Shown here piece after piece: positions 32,512 to 41,304 of a stretch of 64,000 nt of DNA. A model generated the notes under the pieces. It was not told the origin of the DNA. It worked only from the letters and a program-made list of their open reading frames with translations, and ran no database searches. The position numbers were made by a program, and so were the translations under genes. Every line of letters begins with the position of its first letter. The stretch's first letter is position 1. This stretch comes from Hyphomicrobiales bacterium (lineage in GTDB: Bacteria; Pseudomonadota; Alphaproteobacteria; Rhizobiales; Rhizobiaceae): contig UEIF01000030.1 in assembly GCA_900468805.1 (NCBI GenBank), positions 1 through 64,000 of the forward strand, in the 5' to 3' direction.

Positions 32512-34986
32512 ATGCGGGGGCGGTTAGCAAGCATCGGGGCTGAGGAAAGCTTGCTTTCCGAAGGGTGGAATCTGGTTCTGACCGAGCCTGATGCCTGCGC
32601 GACACCCCATGATATTCACCTTTCCGCACAGTTCATTCCAGCGCCCGTTCCGGGCACGGTCGCGGCCGCGCTCGAAAGGGCTGGTCTCTTCGACCGCGAA
32701 AATCCGCGGGCTTTGAACACCAAGGACGCCTGGTATCTGACCCGCCTGTTCGATACGGAGCCGGGTGAGGCGATCCTGCGTTTTGAGGGGCTGGCGACGA
32801 TCTGCCATGTTTTTCTCAACGGCCAGGAAATCCTCTCTTCCGAGAGCATGTTCACTGCGCATGAAATGCCGGTGACGCTGACAGGCGGTGATGAACTGGC
32901 GCTCTGCTTCCGGGCGCTTGGCCCTCACCTTGCGGAGCCCGGACCGCGTGCTCGCTGGCGACCGCAGATGATTACGCCGCAGGGGCTGAAGAATGTCCGC
33001 AACACGTTGCTCGGGCATATGCCCGGCTGGTGTCCGGAGATCCATGCCGTGGGGCCATGGCGTCCGATTTCGCTCGTGCGGCGAGGAGTGGCTGCGGTCG
33101 ACAATGTCTCGGTACGCGCCATGCTCGAGGAAAACCGGGCGGGGCGGCTCAGCGTTTCCCTTTATACCGATGGCGAAGAGCCTGTGATGCTGCTGCGCTG
33201 CGCTGGCGTCGAACAGGGTTTTGAGAAGATCGGCGACCGGCATTATTCGGCGATCCTCAAACTGCCCGAAGTCGAGGCATGGTGGCCGCACACGCATGGT
33301 GCCGCGCATCTCTATGACGTGACGCTGATCCTCGACGGCGAAGAACACTCGCTGGGCAAAACGGGTTTCCGGCGAATCGAGGCCAACCATGGCGCTGACG
33401 GCAGCGATTTCGCGCTTCTCGTCAATGGCGAGCGGGTCTTCTGCCGGGGCGCGGTGTGGACGACAGCCGATATTGCACGGCTGCCGGGCGAGCGGGCCGA
33501 TTACGAACCCTTCCTGCGGCTTGCGGCCGAGGCCGGCATGAACATGGTCCGCATCGGCGGAACCATGGCCTACGAGACACCTGATTTCTTCGCGCTCTGC
33601 GACGAGCTCGGCCTGTTGGTCTGGCAGGACTTCATGTTCGCCAATTTCGACTATCCGAAGAATGACAAGGCGTTTATCGGCCATGTGCATGCCGAGGTGG
33701 AGGAATTCCTGCACGGAGTGCAGCTCTCGCCCTCGCTTGCCGTGCTCTGCGGCGGCAGTGAAATCCACCAGCAGGCCGCGATGTTCGGCCTCCCCTCGGA
33801 TTTCTGGAGCGGGCCGATCACCGACGAGATCATCCCAGCAATCTGCCAGCGCGTGCGCCCGGATGTCCCCTATGTGCCGAATTCGCCCTATGGCGGAGCG
33901 ATGCCCTTCTCGCCGAACGCCGGCGTTACGCACTATTACGGCGTCGGAGCCTATATGCGGCCGCTCGATGATGCGCGACGTGCCGAGGTCCGTTTCGCGG
34001 CCGAGAGCCTGGCATTTGCCCATGTGCCGCAGCAGAGGATCCTACAGCGGCATCTCGATGTGCCATCGGTTCACAGTCCGCTCTGGAAAGAGCGGGTCCC
34101 GCGCGACCGCGGTGCCTCCTGGGATTTCGAGGATGTGCGCGATTTCTATCTCGGGCTTCTTTACGATCTCGATCCGGCCAGGCTCCGCCGCGAAGACCCT
34201 GAACGCTATCTCGATCTTTCGCGTGCCGTGACGGGTGAGGTACTGGAGGAAACCTTTACCGAATGGCGGCGCAAGGGGTCATCCTGCAATGGCGCGCTCG
34301 TCTGGACCCTGCAGGATCTGTTGCCAGGGGCTGGCTGGGGCGTGATCGATTCCACCGGCGAGCCGAAGCCCGTCTGGTACGCAATGCGCCGCGCCTTCCG
34401 TCCTGTCCAGGTCGTCTTCACTGATGAAGGGACGAACGGGCTCTACGCTCACGTTATCAATGAAACGGACAAGGTGGTCGCTCTCGAACTCGATGTCGCC
34501 TGCCTGCGCGATGGGCGCCAGCAGGTGGCAAGCGGCAGCAAGGCCTTCAACCTTGACCCCAGAAGCGTGGAGCGCATCGCCTGCACCGACCTTTTCGGCG
34601 GCTTCTTCGATGCGGCCTATGCCTTCCGTTTTGGCGCGCCGTCACATGATGTGAGCGTCGGCTGGTTGCGGTCGACGATGGACGGCGCGCTCCTGGCGCA
34701 AGCTTTCCATTTTCCTCGCGGGCGGGCGAAAGCCTTCCACGACGCGATGATCGAAGCGTCCTTCATGCGCGAGGGCGACGACTGGTTCATCACGCTTGCG
34801 ACCGACAGGCTGGCGCAGTCGGTGCACATCGATGTCGAAGGCTATCGAGCGGAAGAGGACTGGTTCCATCTGGCGCCGGGTCCGGCCAAGCGGGTGAAGC
34901 TTATTGCCGCTGCGGGCACCGATGGCGAAGCGCTGCCGACCGGCGAAATCAGGAGCGTCGGCGCCTCGCGCCGTTTCGCGCTTTAA
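32512..34986 (+). CDS. Glycoside hydrolase family 2 (beta-mannosidase-like) protein
   Basis: 824-residue GH2-type protein without a signal peptide. An N-terminal jelly-roll domain (WYLTRLFDTEPGEAILRFEGL; FLNGQEI), an immunoglobulin-like middle and a TIM barrel (FNADGSD... to NMVRIGGTMAYETPDFFALCDELGLLVWQDFMFANFDYP) are visible. The expected acid/base Asn-Glu appears as CGGSEIHQ, with Ser-Glu in place of Asn-Glu. It probably cleaves or trims beta-mannosidic or similar linkages in the cytoplasm. Its place in the carrier-protein/glycan operon (16 bp gaps on both sides) points to a biosynthetic editing role, not nutrient use. Confidence 0.82.
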   Translation: MRGRLASIGAEESLLSEGWNLVLTEPDACATPHDIHLSAQFIPAPVPGTVAAALERAGLFDRENPRALNTKDAWYLTRLFDTEPGEAILRFEGLATICHVFLNGQEILSSESMFTAHEMPVTLTGGDELALCFRALGPHLAEPGPRARWRPQMITPQGLKNVRNTLLGHMPGWCPEIHAVGPWRPISLVRRGVAAVDNVSVRAMLEENRAGRLSVSLYTDGEEPVMLLRCAGVEQGFEKIGDRHYSAILKLPEVEAWWPHTHGAAHLYDVTLILDGEEHSLGKTGFRRIEANHGADGSDFALLVNGERVFCRGAVWTTADIARLPGERADYEPFLRLAAEAGMNMVRIGGTMAYETPDFFALCDELGLLVWQDFMFANFDYPKNDKAFIGHVHAEVEEFLHGVQLSPSLAVLCGGSEIHQQAAMFGLPSDFWSGPITDEIIPAICQRVRPDVPYVPNSPYGGAMPFSPNAGVTHYYGVGAYMRPLDDARRAEVRFAAESLAFAHVPQQRILQRHLDVPSVHSPLWKERVPRDRGASWDFEDVRDFYLGLLYDLDPARLRREDPERYLDLSRAVTGEVLEETFTEWRRKGSSCNGALVWTLQDLLPGAGWGVIDSTGEPKPVWYAMRRAFRPVQVVFTDEGTNGLYAHVINETDKVVALELDVACLRDGRQQVASGSKAFNLDPRSVERIACTDLFGGFFDAAYAFRFGAPSHDVSVGWLRSTMDGALLAQAFHFPRGRAKAFHDAMIEASFMREGDDWFITLATDRLAQSVHIDVEGYRAEEDWFHLAPGPAKRVKLIAAAGTDGEALPTGEIRSVGASRRFAL

Positions 34987-35002
34987 AGACCAGGGAGCGG
35001 TC

Positions 35003-36211
35003 ATGACGATCAGAGTGCAGGCGGAAGAGGCTTTGCGGGGCGTCTATCGGAGCGTGCGCGGGCATCTGCTGCAGCGGCTCATCGTCAAATCGCGCCTTGC
35101 CTTCAATCCGCGCCGACCTGTCGAGATCGTCGGCTATCTGTCGATGGCTGCAGGCGTCGGGGAATCCGCAAGGCTTTGCGCTGCCGCGCTCTCGAAGGCG
35201 GGTCGAGAGATCATGCTTGCTGACGTCAGCACCCATCCGGACGAAGGCAAGCTGGTGGAATGGGCACCGGCGAATCTCTCCGACGGTCAGCCGGGAAGCC
35301 GCATATGGCATCTCAATCCGCCCATGCTGCCGCGCGCGATCCTGAAGAAGGGGCTCGGTAGTTTCACCCGCACCTTCAACATCGGCTACTGGGCCTGGGA
35401 GCTCGAAGTGGTACCAGCGGAATGGCGCAATGCCATGCACTATATGAACGCCGTCTTCGTTCCCTCGGAATTCACGAGACGGGCGATCGCGCCGCATACG
35501 ACCGCACCTGTCATTGTCGTGCCGCATCCAGTAACCGAGCGGCCGGCGGCTGAAGGCATCCGGCGGAAGTTCGGGATTGCCGATGACGCCTTCCTCGTGT
35601 CGTTCATCTTCAGTGCCGGCTCCTCGATCAACCGCAAGAACCCGCAGGGCACGATCGAGGCCTTCAGGCTGTTCAGTGCCGAATGCCCCAATGCCTTTCT
35701 GCTGATGAAGGCGAGTGGCAATCCGGCAAGGGACGAGACGCTTCGAATTCTTATGCAGTCCGTCGAAGGCGATCCTAATATCAGGATCGTTACCGACAAT
35801 CTGACGAGTTCGGAGATCAACGGGATTATCCGCGATTCCAACGCCTATCTTTCCCTGCATCGTTCCGAGGGTTTCGGTCTGACGGTCGCCGAAGCGATTA
35901 TGCATCGCACGCCTGTCATCTCGACCGGATGGTCGGGCACTGCAGACTTTTGTGACCCCGATAATACCTGGCTGGTCGAGCCGTCGCTCATTCCGGTCGT
36001 CGATAGCCATCCGGAATTTGCCGATCTCAAGGATGCAGTCTGGGCCGATCCTTCGCCGGCGGCAGCGGCAGCGCATCTGAAGAGAATCCATTCGGATACA
36101 GATGGTGCGAGGCGGAAGGCGGAGGGGGCCAGGGACTATCTGATGCGCCATCTTGCCGAGCACAGCTATGACAAGGCGCTTTCAAGGCTTTCGGCGATGC
36201 AGGTGAGCTAA
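35003..36211 (+). CDS. Glycosyltransferase, GT-B fold (family 1/4)
   Basis: 402-residue retaining glycosyltransferase. The C-terminal nucleotide-sugar site shows FSAGSSINRKNPQGTIEAF and the E-x7-E motif in SEGFGLTVAEAIMHRTPVISTGWSG. The N-terminal acceptor domain starts VGYLSMAAGVGESARL. ATG 35003 follows GGGAG. It should add a sugar to a lipid-linked or carrier-linked glycan, exported by the downstream flippase fusion. Donor and acceptor unknown. Confidence 0.88.
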   Translation: MTIRVQAEEALRGVYRSVRGHLLQRLIVKSRLAFNPRRPVEIVGYLSMAAGVGESARLCAAALSKAGREIMLADVSTHPDEGKLVEWAPANLSDGQPGSRIWHLNPPMLPRAILKKGLGSFTRTFNIGYWAWELEVVPAEWRNAMHYMNAVFVPSEFTRRAIAPHTTAPVIVVPHPVTERPAAEGIRRKFGIADDAFLVSFIFSAGSSINRKNPQGTIEAFRLFSAECPNAFLLMKASGNPARDETLRILMQSVEGDPNIRIVTDNLTSSEINGIIRDSNAYLSLHRSEGFGLTVAEAIMHRTPVISTGWSGTADFCDPDNTWLVEPSLIPVVDSHPEFADLKDAVWADPSPAAAAAHLKRIHSDTDGARRKAEGARDYLMRHLAEHSYDKALSRLSAMQVS

Positions 36212-36300
36212 GCTGAGGGCGTCACTCCCCTTTATTTTAACATTTCCAATTTAGAGATGGCTTGTTTTTGGCCGCGATGCGGCGTGCAACGGATGGATCG

Positions 36301-39300
36301 ATGTCGAAGGGCATTATTGCAAACTCGATGATGAATGCGGCGGCGGGCATGCTGCTTCTGGTGACGGGGTTTGCTTCCTCGATCATAACCGCACGCCTGC
36401 TCGGACCCGAGGCCAATGGCATTGTTGCCTTCTCGCTCTGGCTCGTCGTCACCGGCGCCTCGATTGCCGAACTCGGCTCCAGCATCACGCTTCTGAAGAC
36501 GCTGCCGCAACTCTCAGCGCAGGGCTACAGCCTTGAGCAGCGCAGGGGATTTGCCTCGATCCTCGTCACATTCATGGTTTGCTCCACGCTCGTGTTGTTG
36601 GGGCTCTATGCCATGTTCTTCCTGACCTCGGAGGAGATGCACTGGGCCGATACCGCGCCGTCGGTGGCGCTGGTCACCGGTATCCTTTTCTTCGTCCAGG
36701 CAATCGGCTCCTTCGTCAAATTCTACCTTATCGGCGAGAAGCGGCTCGGCACCTTCTTTCGGCTGACGCTGATCGTCTCGGTCTTCCAGCTAGTGGGCGT
36801 GGCGATCGGCGCGGTTTTTTATGGGGTGCTGGGCGTGCTGGTCGGCTATGCGCTCGGCCAGTTCGTGCTTTTCGTCGCGACCTTGCCGATCCTCTCTACC
36901 CGCCGTGACCGCTGCGGCGTCTCGCTCAAATATCTGGCATCATCGTCGGTCATCCTGTCGATGCAATTCATCATCGATTCGATCTTCCTCAACCGTATCG
37001 AGCTGCTTTTCCTGCAGCAGTTCTGGTCGGTGGAAATGGTTGGTTTCTATGCTGCCGGCCTGTCCATCGCCAATATCGCGCTGCAGCTTCCCATCCAGAT
37101 GAGCGGCAGCCTGCTGCCCTATTATTCGGAACGGCGCCATGCCAGCGCCGATGCGAAATTCCCTGTCGAGGCCTTTGCCGCAGTCATCCGCAGCATGGCC
37201 TATATCGTGCTGCCGATGAGCCTCGGGCTTGCCGCGATCTCCAGTGAACTGGTGCATGTGGTATTCGGCGAAGCCTTCGATCGAAGCGGGGGGGTTGTTG
37301 CCCTGCTTGCGCTTGTGGCGCCGGCGTACACTTTGATGCAGGTTCTCAGCCTGTACCTGCTTTCGATCGACAAGGCCAATGTACGGTTGAAAATCAGTGT
37401 GATAGGTGGCCTCCTGATGGTAGTGGGTTGTTTACTCATCGTACCTAGGCTGGCCGCTGAGGGTGCCGCGCTTGTGCGCATAGCCGTATTTGTTGCGATG
37501 TCGGTAATGATGGTCAGACAAACGGGATTCGGAGCTCAGCTTTCGGGGCTTTATCTCAGCCTTACGAAAATCACGCTTGCGGCGGTATTGTGCGCTTGCG
37601 GCGCCATTACCGCGCTCGAGATCTTCCAGGGGCCTGTTGGTCTTGTCGTCGCGATCATTGCCGGCACATTTGCCTATTTTGCTGCGCTTAAGGTCTTCCG
37701 TGCCGTTCCGGCCGAGGATATCCAGGTGCTGCGCTCGATCCTCGACAAGATACCGGCGCTGCTGAAGGGACCGGCAAGGCGCGCGGTTGATTTCATCACC
37801 GCGCCGCCCCCCGAAGGGGAACAGAAGAAGCCGGTCAACGAAGAATTCTCGCGCGAACCGGCAGAAGGCGCCGGCCGTGCTGCTGCTCTTCCCGTTGTCT
37901 TCGATGGCACGATCGGTCTCTTCATGCCTGAAAAGGCTGACGTTACAAAACGTTCGGCTGCCGTTCTCTTCGTCAGTCCCTGGGGTTTCGAGGAAATGTG
38001 CACGCGGAAATTCTACCGTGTGGCGGCAGAGCATTTTGCCGATATCGGCGTGCCGAGCCTGCGTTTCGACTATAGGGGTACGGGTGACGCGCTGGATTTT
38101 GGTGATCACACACCGAGCCTGGAAATCTGGAAGAATTCTATCCGCGCGGCGGCTGGAAAGCTGAAGGCGCTCAGTGGTTGCTCGCAGATCATTCTTGTCG
38201 GCCAGGGTCTCGGTGGCACGCTTGCTCATCTGACCGGCCATACAATCGAGGGCGTCGACAGCGTCGTGCTGCTTGCGCCTATTCTGAGCGGCAGGGGGCA
38301 TCTGCGCGAAATCAACATGTGGTCGCGCATCATCCATGCCGACCTTGGTCTCGGCAAGGAGCATGCGCCGAGCGCACAGGTGCAGATCGCCGGTCTGTCT
38401 TTGCCCGACGCAATTGCTGCGGAAATCGGCAAACTGAATATCAGCTCACCACAGGACCTGGCAGCGCCGAATTACCTCATCCTCGAACGCCCGGTTCGCG
38501 TCGACGATACGGGGTTTGCTGACGCGCTGAAGGCGCTCGGCGGCAATGTCGAGCAGCGCGTTTTCGAAGGTTATGACGAGCTGGTCACGAACCCGCTCTT
38601 TGCGAAGACGCCGATGGCAGTCATCGACCTGCTCGCCGAATGGCTTGTCGAGACGACCTCGCCAGAAGCATCCGCCACTCACTCTCCGCAGATGGTCGAA
38701 AACCAGCCGCTCGCGGGTGATGGTTTTGAGGAAATTCCGGTTCGTTTCGGCGCATTCCAGCATCTCATCGGCGTCATCAGTCGCCCGCAGGGCGAGATCA
38801 AAGGCAATGCCGTGCTCTTCATGTCGACGGCCTATGATCGGCACGCCGGTTGGGGTCGTACGACTGTCGATATGGCGCGTGAACTGGCTCGCCAGGGCGT
38901 CGTTTCACTGCGCTTCGATTCCGCCAATGTCGGCGACAGCGTTCCACGCCCGGATGCGCCGGAACAGGTTCTCTATTCGGCGACGCAGACGGAAGATGCG
39001 CTCGCCTCGCTGGATCTCTTGGAAAGCTTCGTCGCCGGCCCGATCATGGTCGCGGGTCGCTGCAGTGGTGGCTATGTGGCCCTGCGTGCGGGCATCGAGG
39101 ACGAGCGCCTGAAAGCGATCGTTTCCATCAATCCCTTCGTCTACTACTGGGATCCCGAGATGCCGGTGCGGCGCGAGCATGTCGTCTCCGTCCCGCGCAG
39201 CGTCGACGACTACGGTCAGCGGATGATGCGGCTCGACACGGTCAGGCGGCTGTTCCGCGGCGAGGTCGATGTCTTTGCGGCGTTGCAGAACATCTTCATC

Positions 39301-39612
39301 GCGATCGGCCGCCGGCTTTCGCCGCGCATCGCGCCGCTTGTCGAACTCATTCCGGGCCGCCGTCATATCGCACGGCAAGTGCGCCAGTCCTTTGCCGCGC
39401 TCGGCAAGCGCAAGGTGCCGCTGACGCTGATCTACAGTGAAGGCGATGTGGGTCTCGACCACATGTATTTCCACTTCGGTCCGCGCGGGCACAAATTTAC
39501 CCGGCACCCCAATGTGCGAGTGGTTATGCTGCAGGATGCCGATCACAACCTAACGCCGCCGGAATCGCGCAAGCTGGTGCTGGACGAGATCGTCCGGCTG
39601 GCAAAGGCCTGA
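36301..39612 (+). CDS. Fusion of polysaccharide flippase with two alpha/beta-hydrolase domains
   Basis: 1103-residue multidomain protein. Residues 1 to about 480 form a Wzx-type MOP flippase (ANSMMNAAAGMLLLVTGFAS; LGPEANGIVAFSLW) with roughly 12-14 hydrophobic segments. After a linker, hydrolase domain 1 (about 530-790) has GQGLG (634-638), with Gly636 where the Ser nucleophile belongs, and GYDEL where the His belongs, so it looks inactive. Domain 2 (about 800-1103) has GRCSG with Cys921, plus Asp1049 and His1082, a complete triad with Cys nucleophile as in exosortase-linked hydrolases. It likely exports a lipid-linked glycan and acts on an acyl or ester group on it. It ends the seven-gene operon. 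Confidence 0.85.
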   Translation: MSKGIIANSMMNAAAGMLLLVTGFASSIITARLLGPEANGIVAFSLWLVVTGASIAELGSSITLLKTLPQLSAQGYSLEQRRGFASILVTFMVCSTLVLLGLYAMFFLTSEEMHWADTAPSVALVTGILFFVQAIGSFVKFYLIGEKRLGTFFRLTLIVSVFQLVGVAIGAVFYGVLGVLVGYALGQFVLFVATLPILSTRRDRCGVSLKYLASSSVILSMQFIIDSIFLNRIELLFLQQFWSVEMVGFYAAGLSIANIALQLPIQMSGSLLPYYSERRHASADAKFPVEAFAAVIRSMAYIVLPMSLGLAAISSELVHVVFGEAFDRSGGVVALLALVAPAYTLMQVLSLYLLSIDKANVRLKISVIGGLLMVVGCLLIVPRLAAEGAALVRIAVFVAMSVMMVRQTGFGAQLSGLYLSLTKITLAAVLCACGAITALEIFQGPVGLVVAIIAGTFAYFAALKVFRAVPAEDIQVLRSILDKIPALLKGPARRAVDFITAPPPEGEQKKPVNEEFSREPAEGAGRAAALPVVFDGTIGLFMPEKADVTKRSAAVLFVSPWGFEEMCTRKFYRVAAEHFADIGVPSLRFDYRGTGDALDFGDHTPSLEIWKNSIRAAAGKLKALSGCSQIILVGQGLGGTLAHLTGHTIEGVDSVVLLAPILSGRGHLREINMWSRIIHADLGLGKEHAPSAQVQIAGLSLPDAIAAEIGKLNISSPQDLAAPNYLILERPVRVDDTGFADALKALGGNVEQRVFEGYDELVTNPLFAKTPMAVIDLLAEWLVETTSPEASATHSPQMVENQPLAGDGFEEIPVRFGAFQHLIGVISRPQGEIKGNAVLFMSTAYDRHAGWGRTTVDMARELARQGVVSLRFDSANVGDSVPRPDAPEQVLYSATQTEDALASLDLLESFVAGPIMVAGRCSGGYVALRAGIEDERLKAIVSINPFVYYWDPEMPVRREHVVSVPRSVDDYGQRMMRLDTVRRLFRGEVDVFAALQNIFIAIGRRLSPRIAPLVELIPGRRHIARQVRQSFAALGKRKVPLTLIYSEGDVGLDHMYFHFGPRGHKFTRHPNVRVVMLQDADHNLTPPESRKLVLDEIVRLAKA

Positions 39613-39629
39613 GAATCTCCTGATTTTCT

Positions 39630-39666
39630 GGAGCATTTTCGTTTTCGTTGAACCACGAAATGCTCC
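39630..39666. repeat. Palindromic element after the glycan operon
   Basis: GGAGCATTTTCGT (39630-39642) pairs with ACGAAATGCTCC (39655-39666) with a one-base bulge. It lies 18 bp after the flippase-hydrolase stop between convergent genes, and may end or protect both transcripts. The sequence type is a common rhizobial intergenic palindrome. Confidence 0.65.
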
Positions 39667-39681
39667 GTCGCCTCGTGTTCC

Positions 39682-39732
39682 CACAATTCCGGATGCAAAA
39701 CTGCTGTTCGCTGTTGCTTGAATTTCTCTAGG
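39682..39732. repeat. Dispersed rhizobial palindromic repeat, copy 3
   Basis: ACAATTCCGGATGCAAAACT, then GCTGTTCGCTG, then TTGCTTGAATTTCTCTAG, aligned with copies 1 and 2. It overlaps the last codons of the minus-strand glycosyltransferase (stop at 39728). Confidence 0.6.
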
Positions 39733-40894
39733 CGATAATGCCGATCGACCGGTAGAGGTCGATGTAGCGCCCTGCCACAGCATCCCACGAATAGGCCTGG
39801 GTGGCTTCGATGAGGCTTTCCCGCAGGACCGCACCCTCGGCAGCGACTTTCCGGTAAGCTTCCTCGATCGCATCCGCGGCCGCGTCCGGTTTCGTGAAGT
39901 CGGCGAGGGCAATTGCCTCATGCCTTCCAGCCAGCGCGCGATAGGCCTCATTGGCGTTGAGAACCGGCAGTAGGCCGGCGCTCATCGCTTCCAGGGCGAC
40001 AAGCCCGAAACCTTCGTATTCCGAAGCGGAAGCGAAGAGGGATGCCTTGGCAATGATGTCGCGGATCGCCTGGTTGTCAGGCGAGATGCTGAGGGTGACA
40101 GACTTCTCCAGCGATCTCTCGGCGATTTCACGCTTGAGATCGGCGGCATTGAGATCGGATTCGGCGCCGACAATATCGAGATGCCAATCGGGATTGCGTC
40201 TGACGAGCGCGGCCCCAACATTCAGCAGGTTATCGAGCCGCTTGTTCACGGAGAAACGCCCGATCGTGACGATGCGACGTTCGGGTGCGCGCGAGGCGAT
40301 ATCGGCAAATTTGCCGATATCGGCGCCGTTTTCGATGGTGATGCCGTCAGGAACGATCCGGATGAACTGGCTGAGGTCGGACGCGCTGCAGCACACGACC
40401 TGCTGGTAGGCCATCGCCGAGAGCCGTGTCAGCGTGCTGAACCAGACCTTCTTGATGACAAGAAATTTCTTGGTGTGAAAGAAGCCGCCATGGGTGGTCA
40501 CGACCATGGGCTTGCGATGAAGGAGCCTGCTCCAGGCGAGTGCATCGAAGAAGAAGTCGATCGCATGGACATGAATGAGGTCGGCATCGCCGATATGGCG
40601 GAACACCTGCGGTGCTACCGGATAGCGGCTACTGCCGGACCAGGGGATGCGCACCACCTCGATGCCGTCGATGATTTCACGTGGCGGAAGCTTCTTTTCG
40701 GGTGCGGTGAAAAGGGAATCAAGCGTGACGACGCGAACGCGATATCCGCGCTTCAGCGTCTGGCGAGCCAGATTGGCAACCACATCTTCCATCCCGCCAC
40801 GGTTTGGCAGGAACTGGCGCACCACATGCACGATGAGGGGCGCCGCCTGCGGCTGCGCCCTGTTCTCAAAGGTCTCGATCATGGAGACGGACAT
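39728..40894 (-). CDS. Glycosyltransferase family 4 protein
   Basis: 388-residue GT-B enzyme: N-terminal RQFLPNRGGMEDVVANLARQTLKRGYRVRVVTLDS typical of GT4 acceptor domains, a GRFSVNKRLDNLLNVGAAL donor-site strand, and the E-x7-E motif in SEYEGFGLVALEAMSAGLLPV. The second ATG (40882) has GGGAA at better spacing and may be the true start. It is convergent with the carrier-protein/glycan operon and could add a sugar in the same pathway, but it is a separate transcript. Confidence 0.88.
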   Translation of the reverse strand: MSVSMIETFENRAQPQAAPLIVHVVRQFLPNRGGMEDVVANLARQTLKRGYRVRVVTLDSLFTAPEKKLPPREIIDGIEVVRIPWSGSSRYPVAPQVFRHIGDADLIHVHAIDFFFDALAWSRLLHRKPMVVTTHGGFFHTKKFLVIKKVWFSTLTRLSAMAYQQVVCCSASDLSQFIRIVPDGITIENGADIGKFADIASRAPERRIVTIGRFSVNKRLDNLLNVGAALVRRNPDWHLDIVGAESDLNAADLKREIAERSLEKSVTLSISPDNQAIRDIIAKASLFASASEYEGFGLVALEAMSAGLLPVLNANEAYRALAGRHEAIALADFTKPDAAADAIEEAYRKVAAEGAVLRESLIEATQAYSWDAVAGRYIDLYRSIGIIA

Positions 40895-40997
40895 TTCCCA
40901 CCTATTCTTCGTGGGAAGGATCAGCCATGCCGGCCGTTAATGTGCGGTATATGCGGGCGCACTACAGCCGCCTTTATTAACAGAAGGGTTAATCGCG

Positions 40998-41234
40998 TCA
41001 GAACGCCTTGAAGGTCAATGTCGTCAGAGAACGGATGATGCCGGGGATATTGGCGATGTTGTCGTTGATGAACTTGCCGATATCCTGGCCTTCCTCGATG
41101 TAGACCTTGAGCAGCAGGTCGTAATTGCCTGATGTCGAATAGAGCTCCGAGACCAGTTCGGTCTTGTAGATGGCGTCAGCGACCTCATAGGTCTTGCCCG
41201 GGGCGCACTGGAGCTGGACGAAGATCGGCTTCAT
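40998..41234 (-). CDS. Stand-alone Lrp/AsnC ligand-binding (RAM) domain protein
   Basis: 78-residue protein made only of the AsnC effector domain (MKPIFVQLQCAPGKTYEVAD... to GIIRSLTTLTFKAF), with no DNA-binding helix-turn-helix. Such single-domain proteins assemble into rings that bind amino acids or other small effectors. The start is fixed by domain length; upstream codons to 41441 are not conserved in character. It neighbours lysine-catabolism genes, so lysine or a derivative is a possible but untested ligand. Confidence 0.88.
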   Translation of the reverse strand: MKPIFVQLQCAPGKTYEVADAIYKTELVSELYSTSGNYDLLLKVYIEEGQDIGKFINDNIANIPGIIRSLTTLTFKAF

Positions 41235-41304
41235 GGGAATTTCCTGCGTCGAATTCTGATGGCGCGCATAATGGTCGAAACCGCTGCTGCGATGCAAGCC
41301 TTCC

